Assembly: GCA_027620075.1 (NCBI GenBank)
Contig: JAQCEY010000001.1
Span: 372,001-436,000, forward strand
Direction: 5' to 3'
From: Pseudomonadota bacterium
GTDB lineage: Bacteria; Pseudomonadota; Alphaproteobacteria; Rickettsiales; UBA6187
DNA: 64,000 nucleotides
Both the position numbers and the translations under genes were made by a program. How positions within the stretch are numbered: position 1 is the stretch's first letter; each line of letters begins with the position of its first letter. Shown in pieces: positions 34,878-43,417 of the stretch. The notes below the pieces were generated by a model. It saw only the letters and a list, made by a program, of their open reading frames with translations, was not told the origin of the DNA and ran no database searches.

Positions 34878-35627
34878 TCATAATTGCCCTGCATTGATTA
34901 TAGCCGATGTTGAATTTTTCACCATAGCCTCCACTATCTTATTACTGCTTGTATTTCTCACCCTTATAACATCTCCCCTCGCACCGCTTTCCATAGCTAC
35001 TCCTTTTGCGGTAACGGTAATAGACGGAGTCTCATATACAATATCTATGTTATCGGTACGCTGAACTATCTGTTTGTTTTGTACGTCCCTGCCACGTATA
35101 GGACGCAAGGCAGACTTAGAATTTTTTAATGTTTTTCCTATCAACTCACTAGGGTCTGTAACGGTATCGTGCATTAGCCTATGAGCTTGAACATCAATAA
35201 ATTCGATATCGTCCTCGGTTATAACAGTTCCAAAAGGAATGCGTGTAGCAAGTGACGGGATACTTATTATCTCATCATAAGAACCGTTTATATCCAGAAC
35301 TTGCCTAAAATCACCGTTCGTAAAAGACACCTTATAATCAAAACGCCTAGCTCTCTTGTTAATATCATATTCGACTATCTCAACATCAAAATATTCTTTT
35401 TCAATATCGAACTGAACTCCCTTTCGGTAACTTCTAAGCTCAATATCAATCCTGTCCGATTGCAACTCGTCCATTAGAGAGTCTGATATCATACTTTCTA
35501 TCTTATCGACGCTTATAACGCTTATATTTTCAAAGATACTTTCTTCAGTGTACATTTGTTCCGAAGCGTTTGAAAAAGGTACTCCAAACAACATACCAAT
35601 TGAAAATATAACCAAACATTTAAACAT
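34878..35627 (-). CDS. flgA: flagellar P-ring assembly chaperone FlgA
   Basis: Periplasmic chaperone for P-ring assembly. Signal peptide about 1-22 (ending SNA). The C-terminal SAF domain has LATRIPFGTVITEDDIEF, LIGKTLKNSKSALRPIRGRDV, then ITVTAKGVAMESGARGDVIRVRN and SSNKIVEAMV, all characteristic of FlgA. 249 residues. It lies 30 bp after flgG. Confidence 0.93.
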   Translation of the reverse strand: MFKCLVIFSIGMLFGVPFSNASEQMYTEESIFENISVISVDKIESMISDSLMDELQSDRIDIELRSYRKGVQFDIEKEYFDVEIVEYDINKRARRFDYKVSFTNGDFRQVLDINGSYDEIISIPSLATRIPFGTVITEDDIEFIDVQAHRLMHDTVTDPSELIGKTLKNSKSALRPIRGRDVQNKQIVQRTDNIDIVYETPSITVTAKGVAMESGARGDVIRVRNTSSNKIVEAMVKNSTSAIINAGQL

Positions 35628-35657
35628 TTCCGCCCTCTACTCCTTTTTTATATTTAA

Positions 35658-36443
35658 TTACGCCGCCTGATTTAATGTTTGCATACTCTCGTCGGTAGCT
35701 TCCATAACCTTAATATTCATTTCAAAGGCACGTTGAGCCTTTATCATATTTGTCAGTTCGGTAACAGGAATCACATTAGAACCTTCCAGCCACCCTTGTG
35801 TGATAGCCCCGAATCCGTCTTCATTAGGTGTTCCGTCCGTAGGAGGACCGGAAGCCTCGGTTTCAACCATCAAATTTTGTCCCACAGATTCAAGCCCTGC
35901 CTCATTGATAAACCTGACCAGCTCAAACTGCCCCAGATTTGAAGGAGCAGTCTGCCCGGCAATCGTAACTATAACCTCTCCGCTATTATTGACGGTAACA
36001 CTGCTTGAATTATCAGGTATCGTTATTCCGGGTGAAACGGTATATCCGTCCGCCGTAACTATCTCACCGTCACCGTTTACCTGAAAAGCACCGGCTCTTG
36101 TATATGCCTCCGTTCCATCGGGTAGACTTACCCTGAAATATCCTTTTCCGTTTATCGCCAAATCAAAAGGGTTACTTGTCTGTTCAAAAGCACCCTGTTC
36201 GGCAATGGAATATACCGCAGCGGTTGAAACCCCCAATCCTATCTGTATTCCAGTAGGACGGATTGTTCCTGCATCGGACGTTTGAGTACCAACTCTTTTA
36301 TCATGAACATATAGCAAGTCCTGAAACTCGGCTCTCTTACGCTTATATGCGGTTGTATTTTGGTTGGCAAGGTTGTTGGCAATAACATCTATGTTGGTTG
36401 TTGCCGCCTGCATTCCGGTTGCTGCCGTGTGTAGTGATTGCAT
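35658..36443 (-). CDS. flgG: flagellar distal rod protein FlgG
   Basis: 261 residues, standard for FlgG. The N-terminal rod signature MQSLHTAATGMQAATTNIDV continues to NNLANQNTTAYKRKRAEFQDLLY. The C-terminal helical heptads end in VPVTELTNMIKAQRAFEMNI, IKVMEATDE and LNQAA. No Sec signal is seen, as expected for a substrate of the flagellar type III exporter. It lies 12 bp after flgF. Confidence 0.96.
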   Translation of the reverse strand: MQSLHTAATGMQAATTNIDVIANNLANQNTTAYKRKRAEFQDLLYVHDKRVGTQTSDAGTIRPTGIQIGLGVSTAAVYSIAEQGAFEQTSNPFDLAINGKGYFRVSLPDGTEAYTRAGAFQVNGDGEIVTADGYTVSPGITIPDNSSSVTVNNSGEVIVTIAGQTAPSNLGQFELVRFINEAGLESVGQNLMVETEASGPPTDGTPNEDGFGAITQGWLEGSNVIPVTELTNMIKAQRAFEMNIKVMEATDESMQTLNQAA

Positions 36444-36455
36444 TATCTTACTCCC

Positions 36456-37238
36456 TTATTGCCTTGTTAACGTTTTTATTGAATTTAGTTTGATATCGTG
36501 GATATCCCTTTGAAGCATCTTTACAGTTTCAATATTACGTGACACTTCTATTAAATCAGTCATGGCACGTACCGAGTTAACGTTTGAAGCCTCTATCATG
36601 CCCTGCACAACTTTTGACTCCTCACTCGGTATAGGTGTCCGGTCGGTTTTATAGAATCCCTGCCCTTCCCTTACCAAAGCCTGATAATTTGCAAACTCGA
36701 ATATTCCTATTTGTCCCCTTTCCTCGGCTCCGGCAGAAACCAGACCGTCTTCTCTTATTATAATATTTATGTCTTCTTCGGTTAATTCAACCGTACCGCC
36801 ACCCGGACCTAACAAAGGGTAGCCCTCTTTAGTAACAAGCGAACCTTCGGAGTTAACCGCCAGATTGCCGCCTCTGGTAAAACGGATACCGCGGGGAGTG
36901 TCCACCATAATGAACCCCGGACCGTTTATGGCAATATCAAGCTGCCTTTTAGTCGCTATCAGGTTGCCTTGTGAGTAATCACGCTTTGAAGCGGATATCG
37001 TCCCAAATGATATATGGGAGCGGTCATCCATTCTTTCGCCAAGCTCGTCGTAAACGTCCGACTCAGCCTTAAATGCTGTTGTATTAACATTGGCTACCAT
37101 ATCGGAGATACGGCTCATAGTCTTATTTAGGTCACCCTGACGGGCAGCCAACACATATAAAGAATTATCCGCGGATGCACCTGTAACCGATATAACCGAT
37201 ACGAACGAAATTATCGTCGCAATTTTCATAAATCTCAT
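36456..37238 (-). CDS. flgF: flagellar proximal rod protein FlgF with unusual N-terminal signal peptide
   Basis: FlgF-type rod protein: NSLYVLAARQGDLNKTMSRI, then ANVNTTAFKAESDVYDE, QLDIAINGPGFIMVDTPRG, and the C-terminal QGMIEASNVNSVRAMTDLIE. Unlike normal FlgF, which starts directly with M-x-N-x-LYV, this protein has 23 extra residues, MRFMKIATIISFVSVISVTG then ASA, a convincing Sec signal peptide cut just before DNSLYV. There is no Met, Val or Leu start codon at the canonical position. First gene of flgF-flgG-flgA-flgH, with a sigma54-like promoter upstream. Confidence 0.92.
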   Translation of the reverse strand: MRFMKIATIISFVSVISVTGASADNSLYVLAARQGDLNKTMSRISDMVANVNTTAFKAESDVYDELGERMDDRSHISFGTISASKRDYSQGNLIATKRQLDIAINGPGFIMVDTPRGIRFTRGGNLAVNSEGSLVTKEGYPLLGPGGGTVELTEEDINIIIREDGLVSAGAEERGQIGIFEFANYQALVREGQGFYKTDRTPIPSEESKVVQGMIEASNVNSVRAMTDLIEVSRNIETVKMLQRDIHDIKLNSIKTLTRQ

Positions 37239-37358
37239 TTTAAATACCCTAAACCGTTCTTTTAGTTTTCGGGCTACCTGCCAATTTTAGTATCAAAAAC
37301 CCATTGTCAAAAATACCGCTTTAGCCTACATGCTAAAATAAATTGTACCTAACTGATA

Positions 37359-37375
37359 CGCACTTTTCATGCCAG
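37359..37375 (-). promoter_or_regulatory. sigma54-type promoter of the flgF operon
   Basis: The minus strand reads TGGCATGAAAAGTGCG: GG (37372-37373), ten bases, GC (37360-37361). This fits the -24/-12 consensus TGGCACG-N4-TTGC closely. It lies about 120 bp before the flgF start and matches the presence of the FlbD-type sigma54 activator. The rest of the 435-bp gap (37239-37673) holds the divergent fliL promoter. Confidence 0.6.
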
Positions 37376-37587
37376 TTTCAAAAACCCCTTCATTTTCAAT
37401 GGCTAACCAAATTAACGACTATTATTTTACACAAAGAATAAACTCAAACGGCATTTTTTTCTCCTAACAACAGAAAATTTTGCCTAACTAGCCCACCTTA
37501 TCACAGCCACTTAACACAAACACAATTATTATCCACAACAATTTGGACACACATACAAAAAAACTAACTATATTTAGTGTTTTTCTA

Positions 37588-37616
37588 TTGAGAATTACTC
37601 TACATATGCATATGAT
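37588..37616 (+). promoter_or_regulatory. sigma70-type promoter of the fliL operon
   Basis: TTGAGA (37588-37593), 17 bp, TATGAT (37611-37616). The expected start is near 37623, about 50 bp before the fliL ATG. No GG-N10-GC pattern was found on this strand in the gap, so the fliL-fliM operon appears to be read by the housekeeping factor, unlike the divergent flgF operon. Confidence 0.5.
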
Positions 37617-37673
37617 TAAACTTGTGTAATTGTGTTATTTTACACCTCTTGAATCTAAACCGATAGGTAATTA

Positions 37674-38279
37674 ATGGCTGAAGAAGAAAAGAATATTGAG
37701 GAGAAAAAGGACGAGGACACCTCCGAAAATGAAGCTGAGGAAGCCAAAGGGGAAGGGGAAGAAGATGGCGGTGAAGGTGAAGAAGGCGGCGAAAAAAAGA
37801 AGAAAAAGAAAGGCGGCAAACTTAAGCTTATAATAATTGTCTTAGTATTGCTATTAGCGGGCGGTGGTGGTGCCGCAGCATATTTTATGGGATTTTTTAA
37901 TAAAAAGATAGAAGTAAGCAGTGGCGAGATAAGAGAGGGCGAAGAAGTTGTCGGTGAAGACGGTGTAATTGAAAAAACAGTTTTCTACGATATGGAAGAA
38001 TTTATTGCCAACCTCAATGTGGGCAGTAAAAGACCGAGTTTTTTAAAAATGACCGTGTCCCTTGAGCTTGCAGGTGAATCGCAAATACCTATGGTTGAAT
38101 CAAAAATGCCTAGAATAAGGGATAGCTTTCAGGTTTATCTCAGGGAATTACGGCAGGAGGACTTGCAAGGCTCGGCAGGTCTTTACCGCTTAAGGGAAGA
38201 ACTTTTGCTTAGAATAAACAAAATAGTTTACCCTGCTAAAATAAATGACATTTTGTTTAAGGAAATATTAGTACAATAG
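37674..38279 (+). CDS. fliL: FliL flagellar basal-body-associated protein
   Basis: Inner-membrane protein around the stator that aids torque. The N-terminal about 45 residues are extremely charged (Glu/Lys/Gly runs). A transmembrane segment follows (about 48-72, LIIIVLVLLLAGGGGAAAYF), then the FliL domain: EEFIANLNV, RPSFLKMTVSLEL, with the C-terminal LREELLLRINKIVYPAKIND. The 201-residue length is above the usual 160-180 because of the acidic N-terminus. It is followed by fliM after 56 bp. Confidence 0.93.
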   Translation: MAEEEKNIEEKKDEDTSENEAEEAKGEGEEDGGEGEEGGEKKKKKKGGKLKLIIIVLVLLLAGGGGAAAYFMGFFNKKIEVSSGEIREGEEVVGEDGVIEKTVFYDMEEFIANLNVGSKRPSFLKMTVSLELAGESQIPMVESKMPRIRDSFQVYLRELRQEDLQGSAGLYRLREELLLRINKIVYPAKINDILFKEILVQ

Positions 38280-38335
38280 GTTTACAATACGTTAAACGCA
38301 CAATTGCGTTAACATTAAGAGTTTGAATTTAAGCT

Positions 38336-39382
38336 ATGGCAGAAGAAGGGCAACAAACAGAAGAGGAAATGGCGGCAGCCATGGAAGCTATGGCAGGCGG
38401 TGGCGGTGGCGATGACTCGAAAGCTCTGTCTCAGGACGAGATAGACAATCTTCTCGGCTTTAGTGCCGCCCCCGTTCATGAAAAAAAGACCGGCATTGAG
38501 GCTATGCTTGACAAGGCATTGCTTTCTTATGAACGCTTCCCGATGCTTGAAGTGGTGTTCGACAGGTTCGTCAGAATGCTTTCCACCTCTTTACGCAACT
38601 TCACCTCCGATAACGTTGATGTTGATATTCACTCAATTACGTCACTTAGGTTCGGTGATTACGTAAACTCGATACCCATGCCTGCGATACTTTCGGTATT
38701 TAAGGCAATAGAGTGGGAAAACCTTGCTCTGGTTACATATAACGGTTCTATCGTTTATTCGATGGTTGATGTTTTGTTCGGCGGCAGAAAATCCAATCGC
38801 CCTATAAGGATTGAAGGTCGCCCCTATACTTCTATTGAACAAAGCATAGTAAGGCAGGTAACGGAACTTATACTTTTAGATATGGGAGCGGCATTTGACC
38901 CTCTTAGCCCTGCAACATTCCAGTTCGAAAGAATAGAAACAAATCCGAGATTTGCAACAATAGCACACCCGTCAGATACCGTTGTACTGCTGCAATTACG
39001 TGTCGATATGGAAGAACGCGGGGGAAATATAGAGGTTATGTTCCCTCTTGTAACCTTAGAGCCTATCAAAAAATTACTTACCCAGACCTTTATGGGCGAA
39101 TCTTTCGGTAAAGATTCAATATGGGAGTTGCATTTAGGTAAAGAAATATATAACACTGATGTGGTGGTTAAGGCTATCTTGGGAAAAAAGAAAACCACAA
39201 TGGAAAAATTAATGAGGCTCAAAGTCGGCGACACTATAATTTTAGATAATAAAGCAAGTGAAGATATAGACCTTACATGCGAAGGTATTCGTGTTTTAAA
39301 AGGAAAGATCGGCAAGGTAGAAGAAGACGTGGCAATCGCCGTTAGTCAGGTTATAAATAAAAACATGCGAGAACGCGATTAA
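38336..39382 (+). CDS. fliM: flagellar motor switch protein FliM
   Basis: C-ring protein that binds phosphorylated CheY. The CheY-binding peptide ALSQDEIDNLLGF lies at about residues 30-42, after an acidic Met/Ala/Gly-rich leader. The CheC-like middle domain includes FDRFVRMLSTSLRNF and NWENLALV-like ENLALVTYNG, and a C-terminal SpoA/FliN domain follows (VGDTIILDNKASEDIDLTCEG). 348 residues. Its stop overlaps the next start by one base. Confidence 0.95.
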   Translation: MAEEGQQTEEEMAAAMEAMAGGGGGDDSKALSQDEIDNLLGFSAAPVHEKKTGIEAMLDKALLSYERFPMLEVVFDRFVRMLSTSLRNFTSDNVDVDIHSITSLRFGDYVNSIPMPAILSVFKAIEWENLALVTYNGSIVYSMVDVLFGGRKSNRPIRIEGRPYTSIEQSIVRQVTELILLDMGAAFDPLSPATFQFERIETNPRFATIAHPSDTVVLLQLRVDMEERGGNIEVMFPLVTLEPIKKLLTQTFMGESFGKDSIWELHLGKEIYNTDVVVKAILGKKKTTMEKLMRLKVGDTIILDNKASEDIDLTCEGIRVLKGKIGKVEEDVAIAVSQVINKNMRERD

Positions 39383-40044
39383 TGGCAGAAATACTGGATA
39401 TCATAGTTATTTCATTATTATTGGTAGCAATAGTTTACGGTGTGATACTAAACCGTAAGATATCTATATTGCAGCAAAGCAAGAAAGAACTGGCAAATCT
39501 TTTTAAGAGCTTTGATGAGACTATACTGCAAGCTCAAATAGGTATTGACGACCTCAAAAAAGTCAGCACCGAGATTTCAGGATTACTTAGCGATAAAATG
39601 GATAAGGGATATGTACTGATTGATGATCTGGCATTCTTAACTGAAAAAGCCGAAAAAGTTACTCAGGTCATGGACGACAAAGTTAAAAAAGCTCAAAAAA
39701 AGGCGGCAGTCATTCAGGCTGTCAAGCCGGTTACTCCCGACATTTCACAGGGCAGCCATGTCTTTACAAGCCCTAATCCCGAAGAAATAAAAGCACTGCG
39801 TCAACAAAATTCCTTAAGCAATTCAAAAACAAAGCCACAGGAAAATAATATCAAACCGTTTGTTGATTCAAAAAAAGCAAAAGCCCTTGAATCATTACTT
39901 GAACAGATAAACGAGAATAAAGAAACTCAAAAAAACAATATAAAAACAAACAAACCTGTTTCATCTTTTTCCAATAATAATGAAAAAGATGAAGAACAGA
40001 TAGTTGCCGATATGTTAAAAGCCATCGGATATGGTGATAAATAA
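39382..40044 (+). CDS. DUF6468-type flagellar-cluster membrane protein
   Basis: 220 residues: one N-terminal transmembrane segment (about 5-24), a helical region to about 115 (KKELANLFKSFDETILQAQ, DDLAFLTEKAEKV), then a polar linker and a short conserved-looking C-terminus EEQIVADMLKAIGYGDK. It matches my recollection of the alphaproteobacterial DUF6468 family, which sits after fliM. It shares one base with the fliM stop, so is translationally coupled. Function unknown; probably motor-associated. Confidence 0.75.
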   Translation: MAEILDIIVISLLLVAIVYGVILNRKISILQQSKKELANLFKSFDETILQAQIGIDDLKKVSTEISGLLSDKMDKGYVLIDDLAFLTEKAEKVTQVMDDKVKKAQKKAAVIQAVKPVTPDISQGSHVFTSPNPEEIKALRQQNSLSNSKTKPQENNIKPFVDSKKAKALESLLEQINENKETQKNNIKTNKPVSSFSNNNEKDEEQIVADMLKAIGYGDK

Positions 40045-40070
40045 TAATTTTATACGGATTTTATAACGTC

Positions 40071-40739
40071 ATGAGGCTAAGGATATTACCCCTTATTCTA
40101 TTTTTTGCTTTTACATCTATAGTTGTAAAGGTGTTTGATGCTATTATCGAAAAAGCTAACGCCCCTTCCGATAAGCTGGTATCTCAATTTGAGGCTCTGG
40201 CTCAAGAAGGAGAAATTGAAGTTGAGGAAGGGGAAGAAGGCCTGCCAGACGGCGAATCTTCCGACGAAGAGGCGGTGTTAAGTCCGGGTTATTCAGGTGC
40301 GGGGCCAAAAGAGCTTGAAGTCACTAACATGACAGAAATGGAAAGGAATCTGCTTGAGAATCTTGCCAACCGCAGAAAGGAACTGGAAGATTGGAGCAAG
40401 TCTATTGCGATGAAAGAAAACATACTTAACGCCACCGAAAAAAAAATTAGCCATAAAATGGAGGAGCTAAAAGAGCTAAAACAAGACATAAGCAGCTTGC
40501 TTGAAGAATATAATGAAAAAGAAAACAAGAAAATCATCCGGCTTGTAAAAATATATGAGAATATGAAACCGCAAAATGCTGCACAGGTATTTGAAAGCAT
40601 GGACATGCAGATAATTGTTGAAATAGCCGGCAAGATGAAGGAAGCAAACCTTGCCAAAATAATGGACAAAATGAATGTTGACAAGGCTAAGGTCATCACC
40701 GAAAAGCTCGCAACACAGCGTAAATTAGTTGTTAACTAA
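40071..40739 (+). CDS. motE: MotE-like flagellar protein (MgtE N-terminal-like domain)
   Basis: 222 residues: N-terminal membrane segment or uncleaved signal (about 5-22), an acidic stretch (45-75), a long coiled coil (about 95-155) and a C-terminal MgtE_N-like helical domain (IYENMKPQNAAQVFESMDMQ, then GKMKEANLAKIMDKM). This layout is that of MotE, a periplasmic chaperone for a motor protein in Rhizobium, although related proteins carry other names. Lies between the DUF6468 gene and cheY. Confidence 0.75.
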   Translation: MRLRILPLILFFAFTSIVVKVFDAIIEKANAPSDKLVSQFEALAQEGEIEVEEGEEGLPDGESSDEEAVLSPGYSGAGPKELEVTNMTEMERNLLENLANRRKELEDWSKSIAMKENILNATEKKISHKMEELKELKQDISSLLEEYNEKENKKIIRLVKIYENMKPQNAAQVFESMDMQIIVEIAGKMKEANLAKIMDKMNVDKAKVITEKLATQRKLVVN

Positions 40740-40851
40740 ATTTTAACAAAACTTTGATACCATACCCTCTAAGATGGAAGCTCTGCCATAATAATGCAAT
40801 TGAAAATTGCAACACAGGCATAAAAACCCATCTATAAAGGAGCATGTGGTA

Positions 40852-41238
40852 ATGGTTGATAAGAATATGAGTATTTTAGTTGTTGATGACTTTAAAACAA
40901 TGCGACGAATCGTAAGCAACCTCTTAATACAGCTAGGTTTTAATAACATTGATGAAGCAATTGACGGTCAATCAGCTTTGGCAAAGATTTCAGAAAAAGA
41001 ATATAAAATGATAATTTCCGACTGGAATATGGAACCCATGAGCGGCTTTGAATTGTTACAAAGTATTCGTTCGTCTGACGGTAATATACGAACAGTACCG
41101 TTTATAATGATTACTGCCGAAAGCAAGCCTGAAAATATAATAAAAGCAAAACAGGCAGGGGTTAATAACTATATAGTTAAACCGTTTAATGTAGATACAT
41201 TAAAAAACAAATTAACGGCAGTACTAGGAGAATTTTAA
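40852..41238 (+). CDS. CheY-like response regulator
   Basis: 128-residue receiver domain with Asp12/Asp13, phospho-acceptor Asp57 (ISDWNMEPMSG) and Lys110 (YIVKPFN). I chose ATG 40852 over the upstream in-frame ATG at 40807, because AAAGGAG (40836-40842) sits 9 bp before it and family members begin this way. It is followed 25 bp later by cheZ, so it is probably the CheY acted on by CheZ at the motor. It is clearly different from the CheY in the chemotaxis operon. Confidence 0.93.
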   Translation: MVDKNMSILVVDDFKTMRRIVSNLLIQLGFNNIDEAIDGQSALAKISEKEYKMIISDWNMEPMSGFELLQSIRSSDGNIRTVPFIMITAESKPENIIKAKQAGVNNYIVKPFNVDTLKNKLTAVLGEF

Positions 41239-41263
41239 CATTTTCGTAACTGGGGATAAAAAA

Positions 41264-41866
41264 ATGGAGCTATCCAAAGACTTATATTATAAATTATGTA
41301 GCCTAAAAGATAAAAACGGTAACAATGTGGAGCTTAATCAAGTAGAATCAGTTGTTTCCGACTTGATTTTACTTTTTAAAACTCACTGCAATAAATATGA
41401 TAGTCAATTATTCGAAGAAATAAAAGCAATCGGCGATACGGCACATTCTGCCAAAATGGACTTTAATGACGGCAAGAAGGATAACGTTATAGAATCAGCG
41501 TCTTCGGAGCTTGATGCAGTTATAGAGTCAACGGAGCAGGCAACAGATACGATACTTGACTCGGCTGAGAATATACAGAAAATAATTTTAAACAGCCCTG
41601 AAAATGAGGTTTCAAAGGGTATTACAGACAATGTAATGATAATTTTTGAAGCCTGCAACTTTCAGGACATAACAGGACAACGCATTAAAAAAATATCAAA
41701 AGCACTTGATTTCATTGAACACTCCGCAGGACACATACTTTCGAAATATTCTTATGAGGATATAAACAAAGATGAACGAGGCGATGCCCACTTAATGAAA
41801 GGCCCCGGGTCCAATCAAGACTCACCGAATCAGGATGATATTGACAAACTATTTGATAGTGTCTAG
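41264..41866 (+). CDS. cheZ: CheZ-type CheY-P phosphatase
   Basis: 200 residues, largely helical. Catalytic segment FEACNFQDITGQRIKKISKAL carries the Gln and Asp of the CheZ active-site helix. The C-terminus, NQDDIDKLFDSV, is the CheY-binding peptide of CheZ and resembles the FliM N-terminal peptide SQDEIDNLLGF encoded 3 kb upstream. It sits after a CheY gene. CheZ is less common in alphaproteobacteria than in gammaproteobacteria. Assignment rests on these two motifs; overall similarity to E. coli CheZ is low. Confidence 0.8.
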   Translation: MELSKDLYYKLCSLKDKNGNNVELNQVESVVSDLILLFKTHCNKYDSQLFEEIKAIGDTAHSAKMDFNDGKKDNVIESASSELDAVIESTEQATDTILDSAENIQKIILNSPENEVSKGITDNVMIIFEACNFQDITGQRIKKISKALDFIEHSAGHILSKYSYEDINKDERGDAHLMKGPGSNQDSPNQDDIDKLFDSV

Positions 41867-41911
41867 TCTTAAATTTCAACTTTTAAGCTATTATATTATT
41901 ATAGTTTTGTA

Positions 41912-42592
41912 ATGGAACAGCAGCACGACAAAACTAACTACGAGATTGAGCCTTCACAAACCGGAGCTTTCGCTTTATTTGTCCCCTTATACTTAGTTAT
42001 ATTAGCCTTTTTTATCTTATTGAACAGCATATCCGATGAAAACCAAAAGAAAAAGGAAGAGGCTATTTCAAGTATCGAAGAGTCGTTTTCTTCAGGCTCA
42101 GGTCGAACCGACTTAGAGAACAAGGCATTGTTTTTTTCGTTCTCACAAATTGTCACTACATATTTTGATGATGTGGAAAAAGAGCTAAAAAGTGCTTATA
42201 AGCCTGATGAGTTCACCGTAGAGAGAAAGGGCTACAAAATGATGATAAAAATACCGCTTAGGAAGGTATTTGAAAAAGACTCGGCAAATATAATTGAATT
42301 TCAAAAAAGCCTTTTCAACAGGCTGGTTAAAACAATATCCCTTGACAGAAGAGGGGTTGATGTAAAGATAAATATAAAAGTCGATTCACAAGGCTTCTCT
42401 TTACTTGATAATAAAGATGCGTTTGAGATAGATAAAGAACGCTCGACAAATATCGTTGAGAAATTTTTAGATAATAATATTGAAAAAAAACATATAACGG
42501 CAGGTATAGCATTTAACAATGAACAATATCTAATAATCGAAACAAATGTTAAGAAATCAGATAATTTTTTTGAAGGTCTGCTCGACAAATGA
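41912..42592 (+). CDS. MotB-like protein lacking the proton-binding Asp
   Basis: 226 residues: one transmembrane segment (about 19-40), then a periplasmic part with degenerate OmpA/MotB features near the end (DKERSTNIVEKFL). Lining up its FFIL with the same FFIL of the neighbouring MotB puts Val24/Pro25 where MotB has its essential Asp, so it cannot conduct protons alone. It overlaps the next gene by 4 bp and may be a MotC- or MotS-like partner, or a stator accessory. Confidence 0.75.
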   Translation: MEQQHDKTNYEIEPSQTGAFALFVPLYLVILAFFILLNSISDENQKKKEEAISSIEESFSSGSGRTDLENKALFFSFSQIVTTYFDDVEKELKSAYKPDEFTVERKGYKMMIKIPLRKVFEKDSANIIEFQKSLFNRLVKTISLDRRGVDVKINIKVDSQGFSLLDNKDAFEIDKERSTNIVEKFLDNNIEKKHITAGIAFNNEQYLIIETNVKKSDNFFEGLLDK

Positions 42593-43287
42593 CCCAAAAC
42601 AACGAACATTTTTTACACGAATTTAAAACCGAAGAGACGACAAGTAACAACAATTGGATGATGACTTTTGCCGACCTTTTATCATTGTTGTTGGTATTTT
42701 TTATTTTGATATACGCGACAACTTCAATAAAAAAAGGTCAGTGGGATAAGCTAAGGGAATCAATGGGAGAATCTTTTAAAGCTGCAAAGGTGATTGAAAA
42801 GAAATTAGTTACTAACCTGCATGCCACTAAAATTACCATAAATAAAGGTACCGATATTGACTACCTTGAAGCGGTAATTGAAAGTAAAATAAAAGATGAC
42901 GCATTTTTAAAAAATAATATAAAACTGGAAAAAGACGCAAATAGTTTAATAATCAAGATTAACGGCCCAAACTTATTTGAAGGCAACTCCCCTGTTCTGA
43001 CTGAAGATTCCAGAGTACTACTATTTATTATCGGCGATGCTTTACAAAGAGTAAAAAACCGTATCGAGGTATTCGGATACATAAACGAAAATGACGAAAG
43101 CAAACACACCGACAGCTTGAAACTTGCGTTATCCAGAGCCGTTAAATTAGCCTCCGGCATGCGGGATGCAGGCAACTTATCAAAGCTGGAAGCAATGGTA
43201 AAAAATGAAAAGCCATCCGGCTTAGATGATAAATCCTTAAACAGAATAGATATAATAGTACGCCCATATATTAATAGCCCGGACTGA
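42589..43287 (+). CDS. motB: MotB stator protein
   Basis: 232 residues. Cytoplasmic N-terminus, then WMMTFADLLSLLLVFFIL with the proton-binding Asp29 at the start of the membrane helix. The periplasmic OmpA-like domain is degenerate: VFGYINENDESKH stands where GHTD would be, followed by LALSRAVKLASGM. Peptidoglycan binding is expected but the motif is weak. Starts inside the end of the previous gene (ATGA overlap). Its MotA is at 8.6 kb. Confidence 0.88.
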   Translation: MTQNNEHFLHEFKTEETTSNNNWMMTFADLLSLLLVFFILIYATTSIKKGQWDKLRESMGESFKAAKVIEKKLVTNLHATKITINKGTDIDYLEAVIESKIKDDAFLKNNIKLEKDANSLIIKINGPNLFEGNSPVLTEDSRVLLFIIGDALQRVKNRIEVFGYINENDESKHTDSLKLALSRAVKLASGMRDAGNLSKLEAMVKNEKPSGLDDKSLNRIDIIVRPYINSPD

Positions 43288-43342
43288 AAATAATGGTTGA
43301 AAATATCGTAGAATATGTTTATTCTTTTTGTATAGATATTGC

Positions 43343-43356
43343 GGTTATATGATTGC
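43343..43356 (+). promoter_or_regulatory. possible sigma54-type site upstream of the TPR gene
   Basis: GG (43343-43344), ten bases, GC (43355-43356), with a good -12 half (ATTGCA) but a poor -24 half (CGGTTA). It lies 62 bp before the GTG start. Weak on its own; plausible because FlbD is encoded nearby. Confidence 0.25.
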
Positions 43357-43417
43357 ATATATACTATATATAGCAAGTAGCTAATACCTAAAATCATTAT
43401 ATATTAAACGGTATTAA

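Noticed and set aside
40807-40851. Upstream start of the second CheY gene
   Set aside because: The downstream ATG at 40852 has a strong AAAGGAG at good spacing and fits the family N-terminus.
41912-43287. One motB gene split by a frameshift
   Set aside because: Each frame has its own membrane helix, periplasmic domain and start, so these are two separate overlapping genes.
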